Shown: positions 32,518 to 43,644 of the stretch, one piece after another
Position numbering within the stretch: the first letter of the stretch is position 1
Layout: each line of letters starts with the position of its first letter
Assembly (NCBI GenBank): GCA_011947345.1
Contig: JAAVTG010000653.1
Span: 24,625-88,624 of the forward strand
Reading direction: 5' to 3'
Origin: Phytophthora quininea
Taxonomy: Eukaryota > Oomycota > Peronosporomycetes > Peronosporales > Peronosporaceae
Length of the DNA stretch: 64,000 nt
Made by a program: the position numbers and the translations under genes
The notes under the pieces: generated by a model
The model's input: only the letters and a program-made list of their open reading frames with translations
What the model was told of the DNA's origin: nothing
Databases searched by the model: none

Positions 32518-34305
32518 TTACACGGATGGACAACAGAGGCGGAACTCGAGCGGGTAATGGCCTTTGAACCACGATAAGAACTCGCCATGACCGTTAGACT
32601 GCATCCTAGCAAGTCCTAGCACACTGCATCCTTCAGTTCGTTGATGGTGAAGGAACAGCACAACATGAAAATGTCCATGCGCTGCGGCGTTGTCCATCGC
32701 ATTAGCGTCCGTGCAGCCCTCATTGCGATTCCAATGGAGCCACTGCACTACTTCTAGGTAACCGCCTTTCGCCGCACCATCCATAGCCTTGGTCGTGCAA
32801 CCTTCGTGTCGGTTGATATGCAACCACTGCACGATCTCCAAATGTCCGTTGCTTGCCGCCCTATCCATTGCGTTTGTCGTACACCCTTCAGACCGATTCA
32901 CATGGAGCCATTGGACCATAGAGAGATGGCCATTGCGCGCAGCGTTATCCATCGCTCGGAACGTGCAACCTTCGAGTCGAAACGCATGGAGCCACTCAAC
33001 GACTGCCATGTGATTGTGTTCTGCAGCGCGATCCATCGCTGCTGTTGTGCACTTTTCACCGCGTTGATGCAGCCACTGCACCATTGCTAAGTGCCCTCCT
33101 CTAGCAGCACCATCTATCCCACTCGTCGTGAATTCCTCGTCAGTGTTTTGATCCAGCCACTGCACAACCTCAAGAGACCCACCCGAGGCTGCCAGATCCA
33201 TCACGCGACTTGTACACCCCTCGGATCGATTCGCAAGTAGCCACTTGACCACGTCTAGATGGCCATTTCTCGCTGCTTCGCCCATTGCTTGAACTACGCA
33301 GGGTCCGAGATAGTGAACATTGTCGTGGAGCCATCTCACGATCTCTAATCGACCAGTCTTCGCTGCGACCAGGAATGCATCGTCCACATTGCAATTTGCT
33401 CTGTAATGCGCGTAGAGCCACTTCATCAACAGCAGCTGGCCTCCAGCAGCAGCATAATTCAGTCCTACACGTGGGTCAGAGCGATAACCAGTAAAGAAAG
33501 TATCTATATCGTCGCCGCCGTTGAGAAGCCACTCGATCACGGCAACGTGTCCCCCTTCTGCAGCCAGGTCTAACGCAGTAGGTCTTCGCTTTGCGGTTTT
33601 GTCTTCTCTTGCAGAGCTGTAGACTACCTCCTCATCGAAACCTTCAAACCTGTGGATCTCGGCGCGACACCACTGCACTGCTGAAAGGTTGCCATGTCGA
33701 GCCGCCGCCGCACACCAGCTTCGCATCGCTCTTACGGTGGGGACTTTACCGGATTCCAGTCGACGGTGGTGCAGCCACAGCGCCGTCCCCGGTTTGTTAG
33801 CGCGGAACGCCTTTTCCACATCTCTGCTGCTCGGAGATAGGGCCCACCCTTGCTTTTGCAGCCATTGCAATATCCCTAGCCGTCCATGACTAGCAGCTTC
33901 GCTCACAGCACGCGCAGAAAGCTGGCAGCCTTGAAAATACCCCGCTAGCCACCGCACCAGCTCGAAATCTCCGGCGGCTACTGCTTCCGGCATCCCCGTC
34001 GAGAACTGCCACTGTCGGTACATTGGGTCTCTCCGCAAACTGGCCGCAGGCTCACAGCCGTCTCTAGCCAGGATCCGCTTGACAAGACGCAGCGACGGGA
34101 TCCTGCACGCTCGAGCGAACGAAATCCGCTGGGAAGCGTCGAGAAAGTCGTCAATCCGTCGAGCCACACGCAGCAAACTGGGAATACCGCGACACACCAC
34201 ACCCACGCTGCTTAGCAGCTGCACTCCAGGCTCCTTATCTTCCTCCGCTGCCATAATCGTCAATGAACACCAGCTTGCCTCGACGCCCCCACCGTCTCGC
34301 ATCAT
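32518..34305 (-). CDS. 28-residue-repeat ankyrin-like protein, intact
   Basis: About 595 residues. The first ATG in frame is at 34305; a second at 34254 (MAAEEDKEP) is also plausible. The N-terminal box is a diverged form (PSLLRVARRIDDFLD ... PSLRLVKRILARDG), followed by MYRQWQFSTGMPEAV. Repeats are irregular at first, with several longer insertions (residues ~200-300), then regular with period 28 (AMDRAASNGHLEIVQWLH, INRHEGCTTK). No lesion is seen. It is head to head with the next gene, 470 bases between the ATGs. Confidence 0.85.
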   Translation of the reverse strand: MMRDGGGVEASWCSLTIMAAEEDKEPGVQLLSSVGVVCRGIPSLLRVARRIDDFLDASQRISFARACRIPSLRLVKRILARDGCEPAASLRRDPMYRQWQFSTGMPEAVAAGDFELVRWLAGYFQGCQLSARAVSEAASHGRLGILQWLQKQGWALSPSSRDVEKAFRANKPGTALWLHHRRLESGKVPTVRAMRSWCAAAARHGNLSAVQWCRAEIHRFEGFDEEVVYSSAREDKTAKRRPTALDLAAEGGHVAVIEWLLNGGDDIDTFFTGYRSDPRVGLNYAAAGGQLLLMKWLYAHYRANCNVDDAFLVAAKTGRLEIVRWLHDNVHYLGPCVVQAMGEAARNGHLDVVKWLLANRSEGCTSRVMDLAASGGSLEVVQWLDQNTDEEFTTSGIDGAARGGHLAMVQWLHQRGEKCTTAAMDRAAEHNHMAVVEWLHAFRLEGCTFRAMDNAARNGHLSMVQWLHVNRSEGCTTNAMDRAASNGHLEIVQWLHINRHEGCTTKAMDGAAKGGYLEVVQWLHWNRNEGCTDANAMDNAAAHGHFHVVLFLHHQRTEGCSVLGLARMQSNGHGEFLSWFKGHYPLEFRLCCPSV

Positions 34306-34775
34306 CAGCGCCAAGCCATCGAGCCAGCACTAGCAACGACAGTAGCCACCGAGAGTGACCACCGAGAGTGATCGCTGGAAGCAGCTCCAAGTGCCGCGCC
34401 TTTGTCGATGGGTGGAGAAGACCGACGCGGAAGAGGATACCAGTTGCTAGCCGCCAGAATATGGGACCATCCGTCCATGGCTAGCAGCAACGAGCGCCGT
34501 AGGGCTTCCTGGGCATGGTAGCGAGCGACGACCCCCATCCGAGCCGCGCTCCTGTTCTGGTCGGCAGCTCTAGCCGTCCATTCCCAGCCGTCAACATGCC
34601 ACTGCTTGGTGATCCCGTCATATTTCCGACCTTCGCCTCATTGGTCGAAATTCGACAATAAATCCCACGCGACTCATCCTGTCTTTTTCTGCACACAAAC
34701 CTTCAACAATTCATATTTAACCACAGGATTTATCCAACGTCAGTTGTCAATTCTCCGTCTTGAGCGCAGACCGCA
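34306..34775. other. Divergent promoter region between two ankyrin-like genes
   Basis: No coding sequence. It should hold both promoters. I see AT-rich DNA on the plus-strand side (34640-34740) but no confident Inr/FPR. Confidence 0.45.
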
Positions 34776-36641
34776 ATGACTGCAGCGACTGTCGTGCCTC
34801 GGGACGTCGTCGTGCGTCCCATCCGCCCCAAGTCGTGCCCGCTTCACTGTCTGCAACCTCTCACCTGCGTCTCCGCTGCTCTACAAAGTCACACCGACGT
34901 CTCTGCGCTGCCGCACGTGCTGTCGTGTATTAGCGACTATTTGGACTTCTCCACGCGCTTTTCAGTCGCTTCCGCGTGCTCCAGACGCGTCCACGAGGCT
35001 CCGCTGCATCTCCTCAATCGTCTCTGCACGAGGCAATGCGCCGTGTCTACTGACAAGCTCCAGAAAGAGGTTAACCAAGACGATTGCTACCGTCAATGGT
35101 CATTTGCAAGAGGGCTAACCAACGCCGCCAAGAGAGGGGATTTGACGATCATCAAGTGGCTCTGCAATGAGTTCTATCCGCAAGGAAGAGTCACAGACGC
35201 AGTGCAAGTGGCAGCTCAAGCTGGCCAGCTCAGAGTGCTGCAGTGGCTCTACGACAACCACCAGAACGTGTTTTGGGGTGGCAATGAGCTGCGACTTGCA
35301 GCACAGAGCGACCACGTCAAAGTAGTGCAGTGGTTGTACAACCACACAGCTCCACCACTTGTAGGGACCAATGCGATGGAGTGGGCGGCAGGAAACGGCA
35401 ACTTGGTGCTGGTCAAGTGGCTGCATCAGCAGAGAGGACAGTGGTCGGGGTATGGGGCCGGAGAAGCGGCGGCTCATGGCCATTTGGACGTGTACAAGTA
35501 CATGATCAAAGGCCACTATGTATTCCGAGCCAGCGATGTAGACGAAGCTGCAGCTAATGGACATTTAGACACACTGAAGAAGTTGACACGGAAGAGTCCG
35601 GGGCTGGTGACGACGAGGACTACGACCGCTGCAGCGGCGAATGGCCAGCTGCATGTTGCTAAATGGCTGCACAGAAAGAGATTCGATGGCAAAGTAGTGC
35701 TGTGGGCGACTGTGGCGATGGACAAGGCAGCGACCAATGGCCATTTGGAGATGGTCAAGTGGCTGCACCAAAATCGCAACCAGGAGTCCTGGAAGGCGTG
35801 TACACGCGAAGCTATGGACGGAGCGGCACGTAATGGACACTTTCAGGTGTTGAAGTGGCTCCATGAGCATCGCCATGAAGGTTGCACGACCCGAGCGATG
35901 GATGGAGCTGCGGCCAATGGCCATCTAAAGATTGTGCAGTGGCTGCATGAGAATCGGTCGGAAGGCTGCACTCAAGAAGCGATGAATGGCGCTGCGGTAG
36001 CTGATCAGTTGGTAACGTTGCGTTGGCTGCACCACTACAGACAAGAAGGCTGTGGGACCATCGCTATGGATGAAGCTGCTGGTGCAGGACACTTGCGAGT
36101 TGTGCGGTGGCTCCACACGCAGCGGCGCGAAGGCGGCACGACCAACGCAATGGACAACGCAGCTGCAAATGGCCACTTAGAAGTGGTCAAGTGGCTGCAT
36201 GAGAATCGACGAGAGGGATGCACTCAGAACGCCATGGACCGAGCTGCTGCGGGTGGCCACCTAGAGACTATAAAGTGGCTCCAGGCGAATCGGTTCGAAG
36301 GCTGTACATCAGCAGCTATGGACAACGCTGCAGCGGGAGGTTGGTTGTCGACAGTGCGTTGGCTAAATAAGCATAGGATTGAAGGGTGCACTGCTCGAGC
36401 AATGGACGAGGCTGCAGAGGGAGGTCACTTTGAAGTGATGCTGTTTCTGTTTAACAATCGTTCGGAAGGATGCACGTGGCGAGCAGCAGAGAACGCGACG
36501 CGCTCGGGTCATTTGGAGATCGCGCAGTGGCTGCTAGCTCACTACCCAGAGAAATTCGACCGCAACCGAGTGATCGCCGCTGCCGACAGAGACGATTTGT
36601 ATATGATGGAGTGGCTGCACAGCCTCAACATGTGGCATTGA
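34776..36641 (+). CDS. 28-residue-repeat ankyrin-like protein, intact
   Basis: 621 residues from an ATG at 34776. The N-terminal box is ALPHVLSCISDYLD with LLNRL, then DCYRQWSFARGLTNAAKRGDL. About 17 repeats follow, mostly 28 residues (AMDGAAANGHLKIVQWLH, ENRSEGCTQE), a few expanded. The C terminus AADRDDLYMMEWLH matches the sister proteins. There is no frame break. It is tail to tail with the following gene, about 260 bases between stops. Confidence 0.88.
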   Translation: MTAATVVPRDVVVRPIRPKSCPLHCLQPLTCVSAALQSHTDVSALPHVLSCISDYLDFSTRFSVASACSRRVHEAPLHLLNRLCTRQCAVSTDKLQKEVNQDDCYRQWSFARGLTNAAKRGDLTIIKWLCNEFYPQGRVTDAVQVAAQAGQLRVLQWLYDNHQNVFWGGNELRLAAQSDHVKVVQWLYNHTAPPLVGTNAMEWAAGNGNLVLVKWLHQQRGQWSGYGAGEAAAHGHLDVYKYMIKGHYVFRASDVDEAAANGHLDTLKKLTRKSPGLVTTRTTTAAAANGQLHVAKWLHRKRFDGKVVLWATVAMDKAATNGHLEMVKWLHQNRNQESWKACTREAMDGAARNGHFQVLKWLHEHRHEGCTTRAMDGAAANGHLKIVQWLHENRSEGCTQEAMNGAAVADQLVTLRWLHHYRQEGCGTIAMDEAAGAGHLRVVRWLHTQRREGGTTNAMDNAAANGHLEVVKWLHENRREGCTQNAMDRAAAGGHLETIKWLQANRFEGCTSAAMDNAAAGGWLSTVRWLNKHRIEGCTARAMDEAAEGGHFEVMLFLFNNRSEGCTWRAAENATRSGHLEIAQWLLAHYPEKFDRNRVIAAADRDDLYMMEWLHSLNMWH

Positions 36642-36903
36642 AATGGTGACGAATGCCAACGAAGTGAACGGCCGTCATTGAGCGTCAAGATACAACAAGA
36701 ACGACGGCCTAAAGCTCAAAATGAGTTTTTTTTCCTGCGTACTACATTGTAAGTTTTGGCGAAATAAAACTATGATACCTGTGAATGTAATGGATATCCG
36801 CGCAGTTTGCTAGTCTTCTGTTCCAATCGTGCTTAGTCGCTGGCCTCGTGCTTCTCAAACAAACAGAAAACAATTCACATTTCATCACCAACTACTTCAT
36901 CAA

Positions 36904-38042
36904 TTACCAAAAGTCTGCAAAGCGTACCGATGACAAAGCTCCCGGGGAAGGAGCGAATTTCTCTGGGAATGTCTGTCGAAGCCACTCGGCTACTCGGAAC
37001 TGTCCATTAGCGATCGCATCTCCCATTGCAACTCGACTGCATCCTTCAGAACGATGCGTCTGTAACCATTGAGCAATCTCAAGAAACCCGCTCTTCGCTG
37101 CTGCGTCCATTGCAAACTCGGTGCAGCCTTCTGCTCGGTTGTCATGCAACCACTTTACCGTCTCCAGGTGACCATTTCCTGCGGCCATGTCCATTGCGTC
37201 GGTCGTACAACCTTCAGAGCGATGTTCATGTAGAAACTTCACCACGTGGAGATGGCCATTTCCAGCCGCGCGGTTCATCGCCTGCTTCGTGCACCAGGCG
37301 TGCTGCTCATGCAGCCACTTGAGCATCTCCAAGTGGCCATTCGCTGCTGCGTTGTCCATGCGAATGTCCATCGGAATCACACTGTCCGGGAACGTCTTTT
37401 CATCCACTGGACTGCTTCTAACAACCCGTGGTCCACTGCTCGCATAACGCCTTCGTACGTCAACTGGTCTCCTCTCTCGGTATGCAGCCACCGCATCATC
37501 TCCAGATCTCCATGTCTGGCAGCCTCGTCGATCAAAAACGTATCATCACTCGGTGGCGACGTGTGTTCGTTCAAGAATTTAGCCACCTCCAAGTGGTTGT
37601 TGGCCACCGCGTAGTACATCTCGTCGCCGCCCCAGTACACGTGGTCGTGGTGGTCAAACAGCCACTGCAGCACCGACAGGTGGCCGTTCTTGGCCGCTTC
37701 GGCCACCACTTCCGACCCGACTTTGCCATTCGGGAACCGTCGAACCAGCCACTTCACGACGTCAACATACCCCAACGACGCAGCCTTCAGTACACAGCAA
37801 TTGAACTCCTTTACTGTTGCATCTTTATCTTTACCGGCTGCTTTAGACCGAGCAGCGATCCGTTCGAGAAGTCGCACTGATCCGAACTTGCAGGCGTCGA
37901 GGATGGTCCAGCCTTTCGAGGGGTCCAGAAACTCGTCCAGAGCGAGCTCGACGTGGTGCAGCGCTGCGATTGTAGAATGGGAGCGACAAACCACCGTCAC
38001 TGCGGTCAATAGTAAGTTGGGGGCCAGGCTGTAGCATGCCAT
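36904..38042 (-). CDS. 28-residue-repeat ankyrin-like protein, short (one apparent base loss)
   Basis: The ATG at 38042 (MACYSLAPN) begins the family box (ALHHVELALDEFLD ... GSVRLLERIAAR), then conserved repeats with DHVYWGGDEM. Continuity across the T4 run at 37397-37400 (A4 on the coding strand) needs one base; otherwise the frame stops after VQWMKRRSRTV. Past it, six regular repeats and a C terminus follow. At about 380 residues it is much shorter than its relatives and lacks roughly seven central repeats, which may be a repeat-contraction event. The frames agree so well on both sides that the break is probably artefactual. Confidence 0.78.
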
Positions 38043-38218
38043 GGCAACAACGCGCTTCTTGTCCGATCGACTACTGAGGCCGATTGCGGGCGGCTGAAAA
38101 ACACCACGCGCGACACGCGTGGGCTCAGCCAATCAGGGCAAGAGCAGATCATGTTGACTCGCTTCATCTTGAAGCCGTTCATTGTTGAAGCGAAGTTACT
38201 GTTGATCTACTTGGCAAC

Positions 38219-39745
38219 CTATCTCGTCTTGTACATGACAAACTCATCAATGATCGACTTGTCAGCGCTCGAAATGAACGTCCACGAGAGCATCGTGCGA
38301 TTCGCCTCCAAAGTCGAATATCCGTAGTGCGCGTAGTCCGCCGCAGCATTCCACGGCGCAGTGCCGCTAGGTACGTCTGACAGGTCTTCCACGCTGCCTG
38401 CTGCGCCCGTCAAGATGTAGACCGGGGCCTGCGCATTATCGTACGTCTTGTTGTCGTCGGACACGCCGTCCATCACAGCTTTGTTGTTTGCGATCGGGAC
38501 CTGGCGTTCATAGTAGTGCTGGTGTCCCGTGAGCACCACGTCCACCTTGTACTTGATGAAGAGAGCCTCGAACGCCGACTGAACGTAGGCGTTCTGGTCG
38601 GTGGGCACGCCGCTGTCGTCGCACCCGGCCACGTCATAAAGCGGTCGGTGCATTCCGACGATGATCCACGGCACGTTGTCGCGATTGGCGTCGGCCTTTG
38701 CGAGGTCCGACTCGACCCAGCTCAATTGATCGCCAAAGTTACCGTTCTTGTTGAACGCATATGCGTTTTTCGGTGCGTTGGGGTAGTCTGTCTCGGACGA
38801 GAGCGACGTGAAGTGGATCGGGCCGTGGTCGAATGAGTGCCACATGTTGAGAGCGCCGCCGCTTTCTTCGTAGGGCATTTTGAACCGCGTGTTGTAAGCA
38901 GTATAGTTGCTCAACGCGTGCCTTTTCTTCTTGGACGCAAAGAGTGCCGATAGTGGCGAGTGCCATTCCGCCTCGTGATTCCCCACCAACACCATGTACG
39001 GGATTTCACTCATCACCGGCATCAACGAGTTCATCCACTTGTTGTAGACCTCCTCGTAGAAGAACCCGGCGGCTTGAGACCAGACCAAAAAATCGGCGTC
39101 AGCGTACGAAATGTCTCCAAGGTGGTAGATTAGATCCACATCGTCCGGCGACAGCTTGTTCAGGTACGAGATTGTATTGACCGAGTTTTCGCCGTCGCCG
39201 AGATCTCCATAGATAACGGCATTGAACGTGCTGTCATCCGTGGCTGGACGCGCCGTGATGAACGAGTAGACGTCGCTCGTGTACTTTTCGTCGCCTTTGC
39301 TGCCCACCTTGTAGAAGTATTTGGTACGAGGTGAAAGCCCCGATACCGTGGCATGGTGATGAAGCAAATTGTACGACTTGTCGTGGTAGTAGCTCACACT
39401 AGACACTGGTGTATCTACCAACTCTAATGTGTCCTCGGATTCGCCCACCCATACGGCGCTGTCGGTCACGTCCTCGAACGTTGCCCATGACACGGTCATT
39501 CCCGTCCCGGCCTTCTTCCCAGCAAACGCGAGGTGAATTTGCTGCGGATAAGAGTTGACGCCGTCCTTGACTCGGCACGACTGGTTGAAATTGAGGTCGC
39601 CGATTTTGAAATCGAACTCGCACAGACTCGTGGGCTCGCAGACGTGCAGCCCCTTGTTCCAATAGCAAGTATTGTCGTCCACAATGACGTTGGCGGTGAC
39701 GAGCCCACCAAAGAGCGCCAGCAAACCCAGCACGAACGAATTCAT
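38219..39745 (-). CDS. Secreted purple acid phosphatase
   Basis: 508 residues with a signal peptide of about 18 residues at the ATG at 39745. An N-terminal fibronectin-like domain (residues ~60-165) precedes a metallophosphatase domain with all five metal-ligand motifs: GDLGD 180-184, GDISYAD 210-216 (with the iron-binding Tyr), GNHE 255-258, MHRP near 365 and GHQHYYER 407-414. The enzyme hydrolyses phosphate monoesters at acid pH outside the cell and would release phosphate from host or soil organic matter. Length and architecture fit plant- and fungal-type high-molecular-weight purple acid phosphatases. No lesion is seen. Confidence 0.93.
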   Translation of the reverse strand: MNSFVLGLLALFGGLVTANVIVDDNTCYWNKGLHVCEPTSLCEFDFKIGDLNFNQSCRVKDGVNSYPQQIHLAFAGKKAGTGMTVSWATFEDVTDSAVWVGESEDTLELVDTPVSSVSYYHDKSYNLLHHHATVSGLSPRTKYFYKVGSKGDEKYTSDVYSFITARPATDDSTFNAVIYGDLGDGENSVNTISYLNKLSPDDVDLIYHLGDISYADADFLVWSQAAGFFYEEVYNKWMNSLMPVMSEIPYMVLVGNHEAEWHSPLSALFASKKKRHALSNYTAYNTRFKMPYEESGGALNMWHSFDHGPIHFTSLSSETDYPNAPKNAYAFNKNGNFGDQLSWVESDLAKADANRDNVPWIIVGMHRPLYDVAGCDDSGVPTDQNAYVQSAFEALFIKYKVDVVLTGHQHYYERQVPIANNKAVMDGVSDDNKTYDNAQAPVYILTGAAGSVEDLSDVPSGTAPWNAAADYAHYGYSTLEANRTMLSWTFISSADKSIIDEFVMYKTR

Positions 39746-39969
39746 AGCAAACAGTGTTTTAAGCCGGTTAAAGCGAGAGTGCCAGCTCGAGAACGATGTG
39801 AGGTCCGTGTATTTATCCCTGGGACTTGTATATGGTAAAACGCATGTGACACAATCACTCGGCTGAGTAATGTGTGCACATCTTCGTTGGCATCAATTGA
39901 GAGATTTCCCCAGCAAGTGAACTTCCCGTCCAGGCATTTTTGCTAGTATTTTTGCTTGTACATGACAAA

Positions 39970-41307
39970 CTAGTAGGTCTCATCGTCCCACCCCTCCTTC
40001 TTGATCGTGCAGAACACACGACGGAGAACGGGAGGCGCAGCAAATACAAAGATCTTGGGCAGCACATGCTGATCCAGGTGACACAGCACACGTTGAGCAC
40101 GCTCCCGCTTGGTCGCCCGTTTCGGCGATTTGCTGTTGTTCTGTTGTGCTTGTTGCGTGTAAAACACGCTCAGAAAAGCGATTTTGGTCTCGATCGGAAG
40201 CTTGAGGGACCGCGCGATTGGCTTTAGGTCGTACTTGCTGATATTGCTGGCGAGTTTTGCATACTTCAATGGTAGCACCACGTCAACAAACTCCAATATT
40301 GAATTCACTTCCAGCATAGCCAAAAACACCTTCAAGCTCGTCTCAACGTGAGATTGGTAGTGCCTTCCTGACATACTATCCCAGCCCACCCATCCGTCGG
40401 CCAAACGAACACGCAGCCATCGAACACACTTCATAAAAGGATTGTCTCGATCGGATAGCAGCTCGGTAGGTTCTGACATTTGTTGATTCGATGGAAGTGG
40501 TTCCTTTCTACCACTAAGGTGCACCTTCACATCTGCCAAGTAGATTTTGAACGATAGCTCTACCAGCTTGGGACAACTTTGTCGTATCGATTTAATGTCT
40601 AAACCTTCCTCCATTCCGTCGAGAGTCAGAAACTTCAGTGAAGGTATAATAACCGCAATGAAGTTTGTAAATGACTCTAGACCCGGATTCTGAGTTAAGA
40701 CCTGCGTTGACTGAGTAAATATCAAGTCTGGTCGCTGAACGTGGCAACGACCGTAGCCAGCGATCAGTACGTTCACCCAATTGCTTTACCATCGTCACTA
40801 AACGTTCGAACACCACACAGAGGCCACTCGAATTGCAGCGGCTCAACCAGTGCATCAATTTGCTATCGAATAAAGCACCAGCTTTCGATATTGTATCTCG
40901 CTCGTCGACTTTTCCACGCGAGTAGCCAAACAGTAGCTCTTCTGGATGCTGTCACTGTACTATCGACGTAAAAGCATCTATATCAGCGACCTCATACTGC
41001 CGGTTTTTAAAGTAGAGCACCTTTGTGCTCGTTTGGAAAACAGTGCGTATGCTAACCATTTCCACCATTGCGAAGAAACTTCCAACTGATTGCTCTCTAG
41101 TCGCATCGAGACCTTCTTGGAGATCTGGTTGACTACCAGAGCAGAACACATCAGTACCATGTCCAGGGCGCGCATCGAGAAGTCGCATTCCAAATGAACT
41201 GTGCCCAGCTGCAGCGGGTGCTGTTCGTTAGTTAGCACAGAGCGGTACTTTGAGTTTGCTAGCTTTATGTTTCGTTTAGCACTATCGAATACGGTGGCCA
41301 TGTCCAC
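39970..41307 (-). pseudogene. Degenerate member of an oomycete hypothetical (LRR-like) family
   Basis: Readable parts in order are: VVNQISKKVSMRLES with WWKWLAYALFSKRAQ; FKNRQYEVADIDAFTSIVQ; an in-frame TGA; HPEELLFGYSRGKVDERD; then an open frame of 268 codons with FLTLDGMEEGLDIKSIRQSCPKLVELSF and a terminal AQRVLCHLDQHVLPKIFVFAA. I recall a large Phytophthora family of unknown function with this order and with the tail 'LDQHVLxKIF'. The leucine spacing suggests LRR-like helices. A stop and at least two frame changes mean this copy is probably dead. The family assignment is from memory and only moderately secure. Confidence 0.5.
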
Positions 41308-41589
41308 AAATCAAAGACGAATTTCCAAATCGATCCTATCCACTTTATGCCTGATGCTGTTCTCCAATTCACTGCGTAGATTTTTGTCGGAATCATGTAG
41401 TTTTGGGTAGAGCAGTAGTGCGACCTCAAAGTGATTCTGAGCTGCCACGGCACCATAAATGGCGTGACCAGGGCATTGATTAGGGAGAAGTCCAGGGTTC
41501 TTCAGCTTTATCCACTTTATAGTCGCAATCTGGATATCAACAAAGGAGATCGGCCTTAAATCCGCGCAGTTGCAGAGCTCTCGTTCGGT
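41308..41589. other. Possible upstream remains of the LRR-like pseudogene
   Basis: Short minus-strand frames continue the same gene direction (MVPWQLRITLRSH and similar), but no motif can be named. Confidence 0.3.
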
Positions 41590-42096
41590 ATGAATACACC
41601 TGGTAATGTGAAATTGCTCACTTTATCAAGCAGCGAACTATTGGGACGTGACCACGTTCAGTCGCGCGATTCATGGCACTATAAAGGTAACGTCTATCGA
41701 GGCGGTGATATGCCATCGATGACCCCACAAACTCGTCGTCTCCAAGTGCTGCTGCCTCCACCACAGTTTATCTATCTGCATCACTTTGAGACTTTCGGAT
41801 GCGGTATTCAGCAGATAAATAGCATTGCTCTTGCAGCTACTCCACGCAACCTCAGAATACTCATGATAATCGTGAGCTACAAGCCATATGACTTCGTTCA
41901 GCGCTGCTCTAAACACTGGGCAGCTCAAGAATGTTTTCATCAGCCGCTGAGCGCTGCGAAGGAGTCGGAGCTGGCTAGGCAGGCCAATTACAAGTACTTC
42001 CAACAGTTTATCAAGCTACGTAATGCTCTGTCGAACGTACCAAAAGTCAAGTCTTTTCAGAAGACTGTCAGTGAACAGCTAAACCAACCTTATTAG
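41590..42096 (+). pseudogene. Possible relic of an LWY effector
   Basis: An open frame of 168 codons has no ATG-proximal signal peptide. Its end (KPYDFVQR ... RQANYKYFQQFIKL) resembles the terminal LWY unit of the effector at 50.8 kb (FVKYALGL ... NYKYFEQFV), and a neighbouring frame supplies ALNTGQLKN at the matching place. This fits a frameshifted fragment. The resemblance is short and could be chance. Confidence 0.35.
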
Positions 42097-42147
42097 TTAT
42101 ATTCCAAGAGCAGCATGCAGGTCAGTCCAATTGCTCTGAGTGTTTTC

Positions 42148-43546
42148 TTAAATCCATTGCCGTGTCGCGGCTGGAGCCTGTCGGAGCGCGTTGCAGATGT
42201 TTCGTCGCGCATTTTCTTCTTCGAACCGCGTGTGGTCTAGAATCGACAACACGACTCGCGACCGGTAGGAACCTTCTACCCATTCATCGGCCAACACGAC
42301 ACGGACCATGAACGCTTGATTGCTTTCAGATATGAACCGAGTCGCTTCCATCAGCATGCCTTCCATCACGATGTTAACACCGGTGTTCTTATCCAGCTGC
42401 GGCCCATGCTCGACCAGCCACCTCGTTAATGGAACAGAATAGTCGGCAGCGAGCTTGATCTGGTCCATGTATCTCTCGTCGTCTAACCTGCTGACTAAAT
42501 CGCCAACCAGACCGTGGTGGCCTCGCCGCAACGCATTTCCCAAGATGCACGAAACAACGCAGTGGCTGCCTCTATCATACTGACGGAACCAGTCGAAAGC
42601 GTCCGATATCTCACGCCTTGCCTCCACTTGCTCGATTTTCGGTTTGGTGCGACTCATTTTACTTAGCCTTTCGTTAACCCACTTGCACGCGACCTTGTCT
42701 GGCATAAAAATTTCAACCATTTTCACCGTCATTGGTACCTGGTAGATCAGAAACTTGACCACTTCTAAATGACCTTGATCAGCAGCACTCCGTAGCGTAT
42801 GATGAACGAGTTGACTTCGGAAGTCGCGATTGTCATAGAGAAAGTAAAACACTTGCAAATGTCCGTTCCACGCAGCTTCGACCATTCCTGATTCAGTAAA
42901 CATCTCCGTTCGATGCGTGACCAGCCAGCGGACAACGTCAAGATGGCTATTGCAAGCAGCATTATCGATTGCTTCCGACGTGCAGCCTTCGGATTGATTT
43001 TCATGCAGCCATTTGACGACTCGGAGGTGGCCTCTTTCAGCTGCGAAGTCCATCGCTCTAGTCGAGCAGCATCTCCCGAGTCAATTCGATGGCACACTCC
43101 TCATGTAGAAATTGCAAGACGTCCAAGTGCTGGTTGCGTATAGCTAAGTACATCGTGGATGAAGAATACTGCCCTATCCCAGCAGAATACAACCACTTCA
43201 TAACGTCCAGCCGACCAAACGCTGCAGCAATGTCCATCAGGCCGGAGACTTCACGTTGCCATGGACCATGGTCGTCCAGACGGGGAGCTAGAATCCACTG
43301 CAAAACATGAATATGACCGCTTTTTACAGCAGCCTGAATTGCTAACCTTCAGTCCGGCACCGTCCACTTCAAGTAATGTTCGAGAGCATCGATCGAATCC
43401 CCACGCTCGCAGGCTGAAGTGAAAGCTCGATCGTCCATGCACTCGTCCAGGTATCGGTCGACGACGTCGATCACGTGGAGTAGAAATTCTCCGCGAACTG
43501 GGAGACATTCTTGACTCATGAAGCGTGTGGTGCGTAGTGGCCTCAT
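42148..43546 (-). pseudogene. Ankyrin-like gene with stop and frame change
   Basis: The ATG at 43546 begins a head resembling the family N-terminal box (VIDVVDRYLDECMDDRAF). An in-frame TGA at 43349-43351 follows, then repeats such as GRLDVMKWLYSAGIGQY, a TAG at 43058-43060, and after a frame change 301 clean codons (RGHLRVVKWLHENQSEGCTSE ...). The C-terminal 150 residues are unlike the sister proteins and contain few regular repeats. Two different lesions suggest real inactivation, though the long intact C-terminal frame shows it is recent. Confidence 0.65.
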
Positions 43547-43644
43547 CTTCACAATTCCCGTGCTGCAAAACGAAAACTATTACGAATAAGGATTAGATGG
43601 GTTCGACCGGGAAGACTTCATCCCATGAAAAAGGCCTTCTAACT

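Noticed and set aside
19478..37400. Introns explaining the frame changes in the ankyrin and SWEET genes
   Set aside because: The protein alignment continues without gap on both sides and the offset is a single base in a four-base run; there is no room for an intron and no GT-AG pair.
38043..38132. Upstream extension of the short ankyrin-like gene
   Set aside because: It starts at TTG; the ATG at 38042 gives the family start MACYSL-type sequence.
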